Below are positions 21,918 through 33,899 of a stretch of DNA of 64,000 nucleotides, piece after piece (the first letter of the stretch is position 1; the number at the start of each line of letters is the position of its first letter). A program made the translations under genes and the position numbers. The stretch covers positions 17,112,001 through 17,176,000 of the forward strand of contig JAMPIQ010000001.1 in assembly GCA_024699855.1 (NCBI GenBank), read 5' to 3'. The notes beneath the pieces are model-generated. The model searched no databases. It was not told where the DNA came from and saw only the letters and a list, made by a program, of their open reading frames with translations. This stretch comes from Aphelenchoides besseyi (Eukaryota > Nematoda > Chromadorea > Rhabditida > Aphelenchoididae).

Positions 21918-24837
21918 TCCCGAGTCGCTTCTGTGGTCTGCAAGAAAGAACGTCGATTTACACGCCCAACGTTCTGAACACGCGCGCCGTCGAAGAATTC
22001 AAAGCCCACGGTCGATGATAAAAATGTTTGGCGTCGCTGAATCGACGGAACGTTTTCGCAGTCAACTGGAAATTTTAAGGTGCCGAAGAAGAAGCAAAAA
22101 AGACTCTGCGGCTTCGCGTTTACATTCCCAAATCCGCGACCGTTCTTCCGCTCGCGGACGTCCGTGGGTCTCGACGGACGCCATTCATCTGCGGAAGTAG
22201 AAAACGTCCAAATGACCCTAACGGTCTTCGTGGAGCCTCTGAAATCGAGCGAAAAATAAAAAACAAAAAATTCACAAAACGAAAAATTCTCTGAGGAATC
22301 TTCTGATCAAACAGAGGATGAACGAAACCCGAACATCTGATCAAACAGAGAACGAATTCTCGAATTAAAATCGTTCAATTCGACGGCGCCATCGCAGTGG
22401 AACTTCTTCGTTGCGTGGAATCTCAATTGGAATCGACTTCATCGGAGGCTGTGGCCAACGGAAAACGAGCGAAATTTCCAACGAATCGATTTGCTCGCGC
22501 GCCCAACCTTCTCAACGCAACCATCGACAGTTTGAAAGATCACGCGACGAACTGACGACAACCATCAACAATTAAGACAAAGTGGGTGGTTATCGAAAAT
22601 GCAGTCAACGGGGGCTGATAAATGGAGACATTCGAGTTGATCTCTTCGTTAGCGTGATAAAGTTCGGGAGTAACGTGAGAAACAGTCGCCGACTGATCGG
22701 AGATCACCGACCGTTCGAGCGGTTTGTCAGCTGCTTTGGGGTCGAGAGTGAAAGTGACGGAGACGAAAATGTACGCAAAAAGGGAGAGAAAATTGAACGC
22801 AATTTAGCGCCTCACTTTTTGTTGGAAGCTCTCGCCAATCACGTTTTCACGCGCATTTCAATCGGCGGTTTGTCCCAGCAACCATGTGCTTAATGAACTT
22901 CCTATTTGATCTCAACATCCGCTTCGTAGGGTTATTGCGGACCAAGTACGTCGAGATCGAATGTTCTTCGAGTCAACGAATCTGTTTCTTTGATGTGCTT
23001 ATCGGATTCGTCGGTATGCACATGAACGCATAGTGTTTGTATGACTCGTCTCACTTTCGTGATTAGTCGCATTCGATTGCTTGTTATAATCAATCAATCC
23101 ATTTGATTATGTTTTTAATCATTTAAATCGAAGGCATGAACTAAGTATATATAAGTAACAGAAAATCGAAAGGAATATAAATTGAAGCTAGAAATCTCTA
23201 TTTAGAGGATGTGACTAAAGACTCAATCACAGTTGTTTAAAATCAAAACGTGTAAAAAAGCGTTCGTCACTTGAGATTCCAAGGACGTCTCCGATCCATG
23301 TACTAATCAAGCTCATCGTTGCTTAACTTGCCAGATCGGACGGGATGGCGTGCATTCAACGAGATATGGACGAACACATCTGGTGCAACGAAAGCAAAAG
23401 CTTAATAGCAACTAATAGTCGAGAAGTTCATGGATGCTCAACCACAAGTTCTAGTGTCTTTCTAACATTTGTAAACGAAAAATCCCACTCATTATGGTTA
23501 TTTTAGTTAACAACAAAGTGGAGTGCATTCATGGCTCCGTTTCAAGCATGAGAAAGTGAAGTTTCCAGAACGAATAGACACTAAAAAGTGATCATGACTA
23601 GTCAATCGAAGTTCTTTCTTTGTATTTTGTAGCAAAAATTTCTATTAACAAGACCTCAGCGAAGTTTCTAACGTGTTTATATACTATTAGAATTGTATTA
23701 ACCAATTTCAGTGAAATGAGATAGATAGAAATTAGGGTTGAAAGACGTGTCGGTGAATACGATGCAAATCAATGGCCACGAAAACGCAAACCAAACTGAA
23801 AAGTCGACTCCTGTTGAATCTCGGATTTTGGATTCTTAGACGTGAATCCAAACAGATCTTTGAGTTGGCTGATTTGACCTTCCAAATCTGCTTGTAATTC
23901 CAAATTTTAGGATTGTTTCGAAGGTTGAGTGTACAACTTTTTTACATCCAAATATTCTTTTTCCATTTGTATGTCAACTGGCCATCATCACTTGTTCACT
24001 TTAGAGAAAAAGATCGAAAGCGGGAGACTGGTAGTTTCGGATATTATAATTTGACAGCATATAACCGGGATTTGTGAGCCTATCTCCTAGAGTTCAAGAG
24101 TTAATCAAAAAAGTTATAACTTTAAATTACGAAGGAAAACCATACAGTAAACTTTGTTGGTCTCCAAAAATTTTCGCTTTCAGTTTACTCACCGTAACTG
24201 GCTATGTAAGCACAAACCTTTTTTTCGAGTGTTGCAGTAATATTGGAGATGTTGTTATGCAAACGTTAATCTCAATAGCGAAAAATTGCAAATCTTTTGC
24301 GAGAGTAAAATTTGACGGTCACAGTCAGTGCTCATACCTTCGTTAATAAACTTCAGTAGTGAATCCATTTTACTAGTTTCTAGTCTCCCAATATGTTTTG
24401 GTCTTTGCAAATTTTATTGCCGCTTCGATTAGAGCAGCAATGGCGGATAACTCAATCCCGACGTGTCAATGACGCAACAACCAAAATACTGTAAATAAAA
24501 GTGCGTGGCTGTCTGTTTGAGGAACCAGAAAAGAGATTGACACAAAGAGCTCTTTCAAGCAGCTGTCGAGCATGCCCTATACCCTTCGCTCTGCACCACA
24601 AAAGCCTCAATCTGGATCAGTTGTCTGGTCGCCAGATGAGTCTTCTTAGTCTGCGCGTAGGCTTTTCGTTTTGATAAGATATAACTTAGACGATGTAAAT
24701 TGTAGTAATCTTACCATAGTTTAGATCATTTAATAGACAGAGTTTCGCTTACTATATTCATATATCTTTCGCGATTTACTTTGTAATTCAACTTGATATC
24801 CGGTTTTTTAGACTTATATCCGGGGTTTTGATTTGAT
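21918..24837. other. Gene-poor stretch upstream of the PAQR gene
   Basis: No exon chain can be supported. A 15-mer tctgatcaaacagag occurs at 22302 and again at 22336. Near 21,961 and 22,499 two related sequences (cgcccaac-ttct-aac-c) suggest an old local duplication. Near 24,074-24,346 a plus-strand frame is open (ELIKKVITLNYEGKP, then WSPKIFAFSLLTVTG) that faintly resembles a serpin N-terminus, but the evidence is too thin to call. Confidence 0.4.
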
Positions 24838-26459
24838 TTATCAAGTTAATCACACGGTGACCTTGGTGCAAGAGCTTGGCGGTGGCAACAACCCATTTTT
24901 GTTTGCACCATTGTACCTTATCTTCAGTTTATCGGAACGTACATCTTCTCTGACAGAGTTACGTGGAGATAAGCGCCATTATTTGCGTACTGTATTCCTG
25001 ATGGTATATTTGCATACTTCAATCATCTGGACAAATCGTTGTATATAGATCATAGCCTTTCTACCTACGATATTGCCGAGAAACCTTTCGTCGATTTATT
25101 TTCCGAAATCAAACGAGAACATTACACCGACAACATCTAATTGTTTCTTCAATCAAGGCTTCCAACTTCATACCGGTTTTTGCTGTTTCTAAAATTGGTT
25201 GGAGTTGAGGTCAGCGTCTTAACTTCAAATCTGGTAAAACAGTCCAGTTTATCAACGATGCGATAGCAAACATGACAAACCAAAGCATCAGTCAAATCGC
25301 AGTGTGTTGAATCTGGATACAGCGTATGTTTCCAACAAAACAAAAAGTTTTGATATTTGCATTTGAAGAGCTTGATATGTGGGTCATTGCATTTGAGAAC
25401 AAGTGGAAAGTGAAATTTAATGAACCGAAAAATGAAACTTTCTACGTGAATGCAGATGTCAAAAAGACGGTACGGTTCAATTCAAACGAGCTGTCTTCAC
25501 ACACAACACTTAGATCCCGATGCTGTGTACGAATCTCTCGATCCGCAGGAAAGTTGCTTAGAGAAGGCCCCGCCCACTTGGAGGCTTTCCTTCGAAAAGT
25601 TGTGTCCCGATCACTCCTTGATCTGACTCGCTGTGAAGCGGTCGGATTCCTTCCAACTTCAATTGTTGTTAATCTAGTTGCTCCAATAAACCGCATCCTT
25701 AGATCGATCGATTTAATTTTTGAGTAAAGAAGTCAGTAACTTTACAGCTGCAGCAAAGCGGTGAAGGAATCGGGTACCTGGAAACAGAATATTTTCACGT
25801 TCTCCGCTGACCATTTGACAATAATCCTTATTGTAAGGAAAACTGCACAATGGACGCTAATCGAACGAAACAAAGCACAGTTATTTGACATAAGATCCAT
25901 TCAGCTACTATTTCCTCGTTTTTTTGCCCCAAAAACGTTTTGAATTGTCGGAAGCGTTGGGACACTTGGATGGCTTGACCATCGAAAAGCTCATACAAGC
26001 AAACAACAGCAAGATCGATGTAAGAGCTGAAAACAAACTTCGATAGAAACTTTAACTCATCATCACTTAAAAATTTTAGTTGAACTTCCGAGTTTTAATT
26101 TCAAATATACGACCGCATTTGAGCATCGTCTTCAAAAAATCGGGACCCATAAACCGTTCGATGCGAAGAAGGCTGATCTACCGTATATGTTCTCTAAACG
26201 GGTGTACGCTGGTGGTCTCACTCAAAAGATTCAATTCAAGGTTATCTTATCTTCTTTGACAGTCGTCTAAATATTGTATTTGTATATCGATTCGAATGGT
26301 AGCAATCTTTTGGGGGTTGGTGTTGACCAGATGGTTGTACAAGAACCATCGAAACGTGCAGTGTACAAGAAGAACGAAGTGAACGAGCCGTTCGTCTACA
26401 TGGTTTACTCCAACAATCCCAAAGAAACCGATATTCTCTATGCGAGAGTTTTCCATTGA
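24838..26459 (+). pseudogene. Decayed serpin gene
   Basis: Serpins are single-use inhibitors of serine or cysteine proteases. Serpin landmarks occur in the right order on the plus strand: VQELGGGNNPFLFAPLYLIF (helix A/B), FINDAIANMTNQSISQIAV, WKVKFNEPKNETFYVNADVK, FLVFLPQKRFELSEALGHLD, FNFKYTTAFEHRLQKIGTHK and the C-terminal EPFVYMVYSNNPKETDILYA. They lie in different frames with in-frame stops between them (for example before 25,310 and near 25,890), and about 200 bases near 25,510-25,720 fit no serpin segment. The hinge of the reactive loop reads GSNLLGVGV instead of the GTEAAAAT type of inhibitors. One normal intron seems retained near 26,018-26,080. It is most likely a pseudogene; a heavily rearranged gene is the alternative. 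Confidence 0.7.
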
Positions 26460-26818
26460 AGTTGATTCCTGAAGATGCGCCTTTTTCATTTGTATTATAA
26501 CTGCAATCATGTTGGAATTGGTGCAATCAACCTTTTGAAAAGTACTCATTGAGTAGTGTTTCTTCCAGAGATTGGTCATAAGCAATAAGGAAACAATTAT
26601 TTCTGAATGAAAACCTTGTTGCAAGTTCTAGCCATTAAGCTCTTACTCATCAGTTTAATGGGAATTTTCGACTGTAAATCAGCTTCTATTGTCAGTTTCT
26701 GTTCTCAGTTCCAGAGCGAAAATTTTGACGAATCTCGCGCCTTTGGCTTTCTGTTTTCGGATTGAAATTGCCAAAAAAAACTGAAAGTTTTAATTGGAAA
26801 GTTACGCTAATCGTCTCA
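26460..26818. other. Intergenic stretch before GON4L
   Basis: No gene is seen. It should contain the GON4L promoter. Antisense frames overlapping here lack any family signal. Confidence 0.45.
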
Positions 26819-29800
26819 ATGGATCGACCAGGAACATCTAAAGAAAAAGAAACGGAGTTGATAACCGAAGAAGAGATTCGCAAGGATGCGCAACGTCTGG
26901 ACACTCGACTCGCCAATTGTGCCAAAGAATTCAATTTGACGTCGTTGAATGTGAAGAACATCATTTTCGTAAGTTTTCTTTTCCATTTCTGTTTATTGTT
27001 CTTTAGCACATAATCAAAGATCCGAACACCTTGGCGGCGTTGCTCACCGACGATCCAAATGCAAGCGAGACTCTGCACTTGACTCGTTCTCGACTGAAAC
27101 AATTGGAAGAGAAGGCGAAGACAAAGTTGGACATTGAGCTAAAACCCGTGAATGCTTCTCGACGCACATTTTTGGATGTTCAATACGACGAAAATGATGA
27201 GGACGACGCGGACTATCAAGAAGAAGAAGTCGAGGATGAGGAGCTCGACGACGAACCAGAGATTGAGAAGGATGATTTGGGCGATTTTGTAAGCTTTCCG
27301 AAAGTTTTGATTTGCTGATTGATTGCAGGGCGAAGAAGAACAAGATATCACGCAAGCACCCTCCAATATGATGGAAGCCACATTGCACTTAGACGATCTA
27401 GACGATTCGAACTGGCTTCAGGTGTTGACTTCTGACTTGGATTTGAGTATTTTCGAAGAGGACGACGACTTCAATTTTTTGGATAATGAAGTCGAGGATC
27501 TAGACGAATTTCGAATGGACAGGTCAACGGAAATCCCGAGTAAGTGGTTTTGTCGTTTCGTTCATTTTGTGTTTAGGGCGTGAGTTACGAGATCTCTACG
27601 AAGACAACATTGACGGCGGTGCCGAACTCGTTGCTGCATCGAAAACGAAAAAGAAAAAACGTAACACTCGAACGCCGACTCTTGATCCTGGACTTGATCC
27701 CAACTCCACCGCCTTGAATGTTCCAATCGGCAGTTTGTTCTCGCCGGCAAAAACGAATGAATCGGCAATCAGCAATCAAATTGTTCAAGAAGAACCATCA
27801 GTGAAACGTGCACGACTTGAAAGCTCCGAAGTTGTCGAATTGCCGGTAATGATGCCGTCAACTTCGCAATCGTGGTCGTTGTTGAAACGACATCAAGAGC
27901 CGCCACGTTTCACCGACGAAGAGATTCAGACGTTGAAGGTCCAATTTGAAAAGGTGAGAACGTTTAAATGAAATTTGAGTTTGTTTCGCGTTTCAGCACG
28001 TTCAACTTTTAACTCAACTGATTATCACAACCACTGACATGCTTCTGTTGCGTGCACATAGAAATCAAGCAACACGTATGATGGTGAGTTGTTTTTCATA
28101 GGCTTCTCTTATTTTTGTTTGTCACTTTTCAGCACGAATTGGACAAAAAGATGTACGAGAATGTCGAGGATTCAATTTTCCACATTCAAACTCTACCGGC
28201 TGCTGTTGTCAGTTGTCACGCTGTGAATTCGTTTAGCGAACTCGATGTGCCCAATTGGTACAATTCGACGGTGAAAACGGAAATCGAAATGACGGGATTT
28301 GCGTACCGCGATGCTTTGATCTTATCGGAAAGTGAAGCTGTTTGTTATCCAGAGCTCATTTCCACCTCACAACCAGCCAACCATCCATCGTTTTCATCTA
28401 GTTTTTTGGTTTCCGAACAGATACTCTTGTCATTGGCGCTCTTCGAATTACATCACGTTCCACATGCCACCGGTGGTATTAGTCGTCAGAATCGAAGTAA
28501 ATACCAAATTGTCTCAACTTATTTCCTTCCGAACAAATCAGTCAATCAAATCAGAAATCATCTGAAAAACGTCAGAGCCGGCAATTTGAAGTCGCCATTG
28601 CATCAACTGATAATCGTGAGTTCTCGTTCTTCAATCGTTTGATTTCGTTTTAGTCGGCAGAGCATGGTCAATTCAATGCGATCATTTCGATGGACAACGG
28701 ATCGACACGACAAACCGGAGCTCCGGCTGATTGGCCGCCAGAAATCTCGGTTCCTGCGTGGCTTCAGGTACGTTAATCTATTTGTTATTACAGTTCCATT
28801 CTGCATACTTAGGTTATTCAAAAATGTAAACTGCTCGCCTCTGTTGCTGCTGAACAATCGGCAAATACTATGATTATTCAACAGCAATCACAACCTTCAA
28901 TGGCATCGAATGTTATTGCAATCGATCCGACGACTTCGATGATTCCCGTATCAACAAATGAAGTTTCATTTTTACAACTAGCAAATGGTACAATGCAAAT
29001 TGTTCAGCCTCAATTACCTTTCAGTCAGCCAGTTGTAGGTTTATTGCGCATTTATTTTCATTTTCTGAATTTCTAATAAATTTGCTATCGTATTCATATT
29101 TATATACTTATTAAGACTATTGATTTTGCAGGCAAACATAAACGGCAGCAATCAAACGCCGGTTTTAGTGATGAACGAAAATGGCGAGTTGTTCTACGCC
29201 ACCCAGATACCCCCTCCGGTGGACTGCTCACCGGAGTTTCAAGTTGTTAGGGGAACTTTTACGGCCGAAGAATTGAACGTTGAAGCTAATGCAATCCATA
29301 CTGTTGAGCCCCAAAAAACTATTGACCTTACGACCACTGAAGTATTGTCTTCGGATGATGACAACAAGATCTCTGAAAGTCAACTAATTCAACAACCGTC
29401 TACTTCTGATCAAAATAAAAAGTTTATGGAGACAACTGATACGTTAAATTTGCGTACTGAAAAAGAAGTCGACTCCGAGCCAACAGATGTTGGTCGATGG
29501 GAACCGGCCAAATCGAATATCATCAGTGATCAACAAGTCTCTTCAAAAACAAGTCCACAAAGAAAGAGAAGCAAAACAATCTCCGAATCTACAACTTCGA
29601 AAACCGTACAATCAACGGAAAGCGAAAAAGCAACGTCCAGACGTTTGGAGCAAATGCGTCGTTGTATGCGTGGTTTTGATGATCAAAACGTTGTCGAGGT
29701 AAACTTTTGATATTCTCGAACGCTTGTATTTCTGTCGTTTTAGCGATGGTCATCCTGTGTTTTGGAAACGGTCTACAATTTGGTCAAACAGCGACTTTTC

Positions 29801-30894
29801 ATGCACGATGGAAAGTTCAAAACTTTCATGTCCGTTTTAAGTAATCCAAAGAAAAGTGGAGCGGCAGTAAGAGAATAAAAGTCGAATAACCACAATCAAT
29901 GATATTTAGAAATACGACGAGTTATCTCATTTGCTACGTGACACACAACCCGAATTGGCTGATTGTATTGCCGCACTGATGGACGAAGAAGAGTTGCGAC
30001 CCGATCAAGAACAGAATCCGGAGCGTTGCGCCTACAAATGTGCATTAGAAATGATGATGAACATCCACGTATTTGCTTCGTTCGCAATTGCTTAATCGTT
30101 TGTCGTTTTAGATTTACTTCAATGGCCAACAGAACACAAGCACCAAACGTCGATTACTGAAGTTAATACAAGACAGTGAGTTCGAAACGCGTAACGACTT
30201 TAACTTCTTTGTTGTTTCAGTGTGTTTTACCGAACATGAGCTCCGAGAAGAAATGCGAAAACTTTTGGCGGGTCGTCACGATCCTCTTTGGACGAAAATT
30301 CGACAGTATTTTCGCGGTGAGAAGTACACAGAAAAGTAAGTTAACAGTCGCATCAATGACCTCAAATTCTTCTTTAGAGTCGATATGTCAAAAGCTGAAG
30401 AAGTCCCGCTCTCGGTTTTCCAATCTGGAGTCAATTCATCGTCTTTGAAACGAACAAACGCCACTTCAACTGTTGCCGCATTTCCTGGATCTTCACGTGT
30501 CGATCTTCACTTTGAATCTGTGGATTTGACCACTCAGAAAGCTGATCCAAATTTCATTCCACTACTCCGACAACACAACGGTTTCTTTTCGCTTCGAACT
30601 TGCAATGGACAGACGATTCCCGTAAACATTGAAATTTCGCAAAAACCTTCGACTTTACCTTCGTTAAAACAACTCGATCCACAGCCATCAACGTCAAAAG
30701 CTGAATCGACGATTAGCACCTTTACAAGTGACGACGACCGTCGTCTCATTGCTTGCTACAACAACGCAAAAGGAGATCGAAAACAAGCAGTTGAATTGTT
30801 TTGTCGTGATCCCCGTTTCGATGAGTCGACAACAACCCAGCGGCTAACCAATTTGTTGGAGCTTTTTTCGTGTATCTCCACTGCAGCAACTTAG
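26819..30894 (+). CDS. GON4L: GON-4-like nuclear regulator
   Basis: GON4L/gon-4 is a nuclear protein linked to YY1, SIN3 and histone deacetylase repression; in C. elegans gon-4 times gonad precursor division. The spliced protein has an acidic N-terminal half (DDADYQEEEVEDEELDDEPE), then the diagnostic core: PPRFTDEEIQTLKVQFEKHV, QLLTQLIITTTDMLLLRA, and LISTSQPANHPSFSSSFLV up to SKYQIVSTYFLPNKSVNQIR (compare ISKYLLTCKTAHQLTVRIKNL). Next come a Ser/Thr-rich region, PAH-like helices near 29,740-30,330, and a SANT/Myb-like end, SDDDRRLIACYNNAKGDRKQ. About fourteen exons; introns mostly 40-60 bp, with one of about 95 bp near 29,035. The last 53 bases of the gene and its 3' flank are copied, inverted, at 51.3-51.85 kb. 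Confidence 0.9.
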
Positions 30895-31375
30895 TCGAAT
30901 CAACTACTTAATGTTACAATTTCATGCTTAGCGGGTATTTTTATAAGATGAATTTATGAATAACTTTGTAGTTGAACATTAAACACTTAATTACAAGAAA
31001 ACATTCACTGTCGAAATGCAATATTTTCAACTTCAATCTATAAATTGGCAAGATCTAGCCATCACTCAACTGACCACGAGCTGAAAGAAATGTCACGAAA
31101 AAGCGTGGACCTTGGAAAGTTGACTGACCCAACAGTAGGCATTTGGACGAGATACCCAACTCTGCATTTCGGTTCTCTCAACCCAGTTGTTTTGCGGTTT
31201 CTTTCCAACCAACGCGGACATTGAAGGCGATCTCAAACCCTCTTATTGATCTGTTCTTTAGGAAGCTTATCTGCCAATGGACGAGGTAATGAATTCGAGT
31301 GATTCAATTAATCTCAACCATCTTCTTTTAGCAAACTGATCGTTCATCTTCAAGTGCAAGTGATTTCGAGTTGAT
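30842..31375. repeat. Inverted duplication, arm 1
   Basis: This 534-bp segment is highly similar to the reverse complement of 51315-51849. It holds the last 53 bases of GON4L, the 3' flank (ttataagatgaatttatgaataac and following) and the first exons of the neighbouring coiled-coil gene. It contains a 48-bp stretch (31112-31159) whose orientation is reversed relative to the other arm. Confidence 0.95.
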
Positions 31376-31532
31376 CAGAGATATTAATTCACGGAGTACT
31401 TACTGTAGGTCGTTTAACGAAATGGCTTTCGACTTTCAACCCTTAGCAAATTTGTTCAATGTTGTAATCAGAGTCTACGAAACACTGTTGGAAGAAGGCA
31501 ATGAGTCATTGTTGGGAAATCGAAAGAAGTGA
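31277..31532 (+). CDS. Chimeric truncated copy of the coiled-coil membrane gene
   Basis: ATG GAC GAG at 31277, an intact 46-bp intron (31286-31331) and the start of exon 2 (QTDRSSSSASDFEL) are shared with the gene at 50.4-51.4 kb. At 31375 the duplication ends, yet the frame continues for about 50 new codons (MAFDFQPLANLFNVVIRVYE) to TGA at 31530. The membrane helix and the coiled coil of the parent are missing. It is either a broken copy whose frame is open by luck or a new 69-residue protein. Confidence 0.35.
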
Positions 31533-33899
31533 ACAGACCACTTAATGTAATTTCAAAGTCTGCAATTCTAAATGTTGCAACGTCAACTTTCTTTAACTAC
31601 TTTCTTTAGCTTCAGCTTTTTGCAAAGCACAATCGTCTAGTATGACTGATACCCAATCTGACGTAGCATACATTCGGCTGCTCTAATGGATAACAAGAAC
31701 GAAATTGAAACACAAGAATGACTGTTTATTCATAGGAAACTTTCATCGAACTTCAAACTGATTGTCTTATTTATACGTTTACTTCACACAAAAACAACTT
31801 GTTATTGAGCATCCGAAATCAAATCATAAAGAACATCCATCTAACGTTTTCCATATATTAGATTTGGTGTTCGTTCGACATATCAACTCAAAGGATGTTA
31901 TGCAAGATATTGTCTCGCAAAGAACAAGGGATGCACACAAATTATCTTCAATCAAAACGAATTTCAAGTGATACCTGTCGGATATTGGATGTTATTGTTT
32001 ATAAGACGAAGTTATAACCTTCGACTATCAGATGCCACAGCATCGAGTTCTGCGCCTTTAGTACAGGAGGACGCAAAATCAAAAGGTTTCTTGATATTTG
32101 TAGCTTCTTAATGTTTCGCAAACGATCAGCATACTTCTGCCTCTTTTCGTTCCGCCTATCTTTTCGATAACTACATGGTGTTTGTGTGGGACAATAATGA
32201 AACATAAGCTACGAAAAGTGTGTTGCCAATTTCGCATGTTTTTCAAAAACGAAGGTCTAATACAAGTAGTAACTTTTCCATCAACTTTCGCTTTCACTAC
32301 AAAGGTGATTTCACTAAGAGCAGTTCAATCAATCCTGTAAACAACCAAACAAGTGGATCGTTGGTTTTCGGACACGTCGTAATTCAACTTTCGGATTAGT
32401 TCTCGCTTTTAACAACAGCAACTAAGAAATTGGGGCATTTGAAGTCTTTTGTTCGATGAAAACTGACGCTCCGATAGCCTTCATTTTGTTCGGTCTACAT
32501 AACGTGCAATTAGTAATCGAAAATAAATCGTTGTCATATCAATCAATATAGCAAAAGAATTACCATAAAGTGCTTAATTATCTATCAAGTTCAGTTACTA
32601 GGTTTGAACGGAAAAATCAACTTTGATTGTGAAACAATTTTAAGGTTTCTGGATCCTCAAAACCTTTCACTTTCGTTTCAACGGTCACTTTCAAAGACAG
32701 AAACGTTGAAGAGGATTAGGTACTGAGGAGTTGCGCGGCCTCGCAACTCAAAAGACTCACTTCTGTTCATAACCGACAAGGTCCATTTGCTTGAAAAACA
32801 TTTGAATAAAAAAGAGTCGAGAGTCATGTTCCACTGCTGCTTTGTCCTTTTTTTGGTTTTCATCCTTTGGGGGATCCGCTTCGAAGTTCTACGCGCCTTC
32901 GGGGCGTTTATTTTTCATCAGTCGGCTGCTTTTGCGCATAAATTAGACTCCCCCATCTCCCCCACTATGTTCCATTGCAACTTTTTTCACGAAGTTTCAA
33001 TTTTTCAACAAATTACCGTCAATCATTCACTAGTGACTGACCAACGGCCATTTGTAAGGAACAGATGGCTCATCGAGTATTCGCCTCTTTGCACTTTTCA
33101 CCTGTTGAATTCGAAATTCGCAGCGTAATTGCGTGATTGGTCGCAAAATGGAACGTTCGGATATTCGAGCTTCGGCTGAGGTCCAGAAATGGCGAATTGT
33201 ATGAGATGGCACGAAATTGGTTGGCTGTTCATTTTGGGAGGTCATTTGTAGTCTCGAGTTTAATTGGCATAATGACACTAGTATATGAAGCAGAGAAGAT
33301 AATCATCTACTGATGATTTTGTTAACCGTTGAGTTGGGCTGAAAACGAGAGATCGAAGCGATTTGCATAGCCAATGACGATCGTCCTCATGTTTAATGAC
33401 CACCCGCTGCCCTCGGCGATCGAAAGTGAAGTCGTGGAAAAGAGCAGCAGGTTTCCGTTGATTTTCGTTTGCGGTCTTTCCACGAAACTCGACGGCTATT
33501 TGGAGGGCAGGAGGACCAAGTGGCCAAAAACTGATCATTTGGCCACTGGATGCGTCGGGAGAGGCGTGAACGCTCGCCAACTTGATCTTCCATTCGCTTT
33601 TTTCTTTTGCTATTTGAAAGAAGCACATAACGACGGTTTTTGATCGATTGTCCAATTTCAAGTGTTCGTTTGTTTTTCTTGGAATCCTTGAACGCTTCTG
33701 GAAATGCGTGCACTTAACGGAAGTCGTAAAAGCGTTCAAACTCGAGAGCATTTGGTTTGTCCATTTGATTGTTGTTGTTTGAATTTCTTTGTTGTTCCAT
33801 TAACATACCACTTAGAAGTGTTAATACGGGAATCGGACGTGGACTTCGCGTTTCGTTCGCCCACATTCGCTTCTGTGATTTCAGTCGATTGCCACGGAG
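31533..33899. other. Intergenic between the duplication and MAGI
   Basis: No domain-bearing frame or exon chain is visible on either strand. The final 200 bases before MAGI are pyrimidine-rich and hold a gtgatttcag acceptor 16 bases before the MAGI ATG. Distal MAGI promoter elements probably lie here. Confidence 0.45.
33882..33884 (+). promoter_or_regulatory. Orphan splice acceptor before the MAGI start
   Basis: The sequence tctgtgatttcag ends 15 bases before the MAGI ATG with no coding exon visible upstream. It is either the end of a 5' UTR intron or a spliced-leader acceptor. Confidence 0.45.

Noticed and set aside
24074..24346. Frame with a faint serpin-like N-terminus
   Set aside because: Only about 15 residues resemble serpins, the following serpin segments are absent and the composition is AT-rich. 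I mention it only as a hint.
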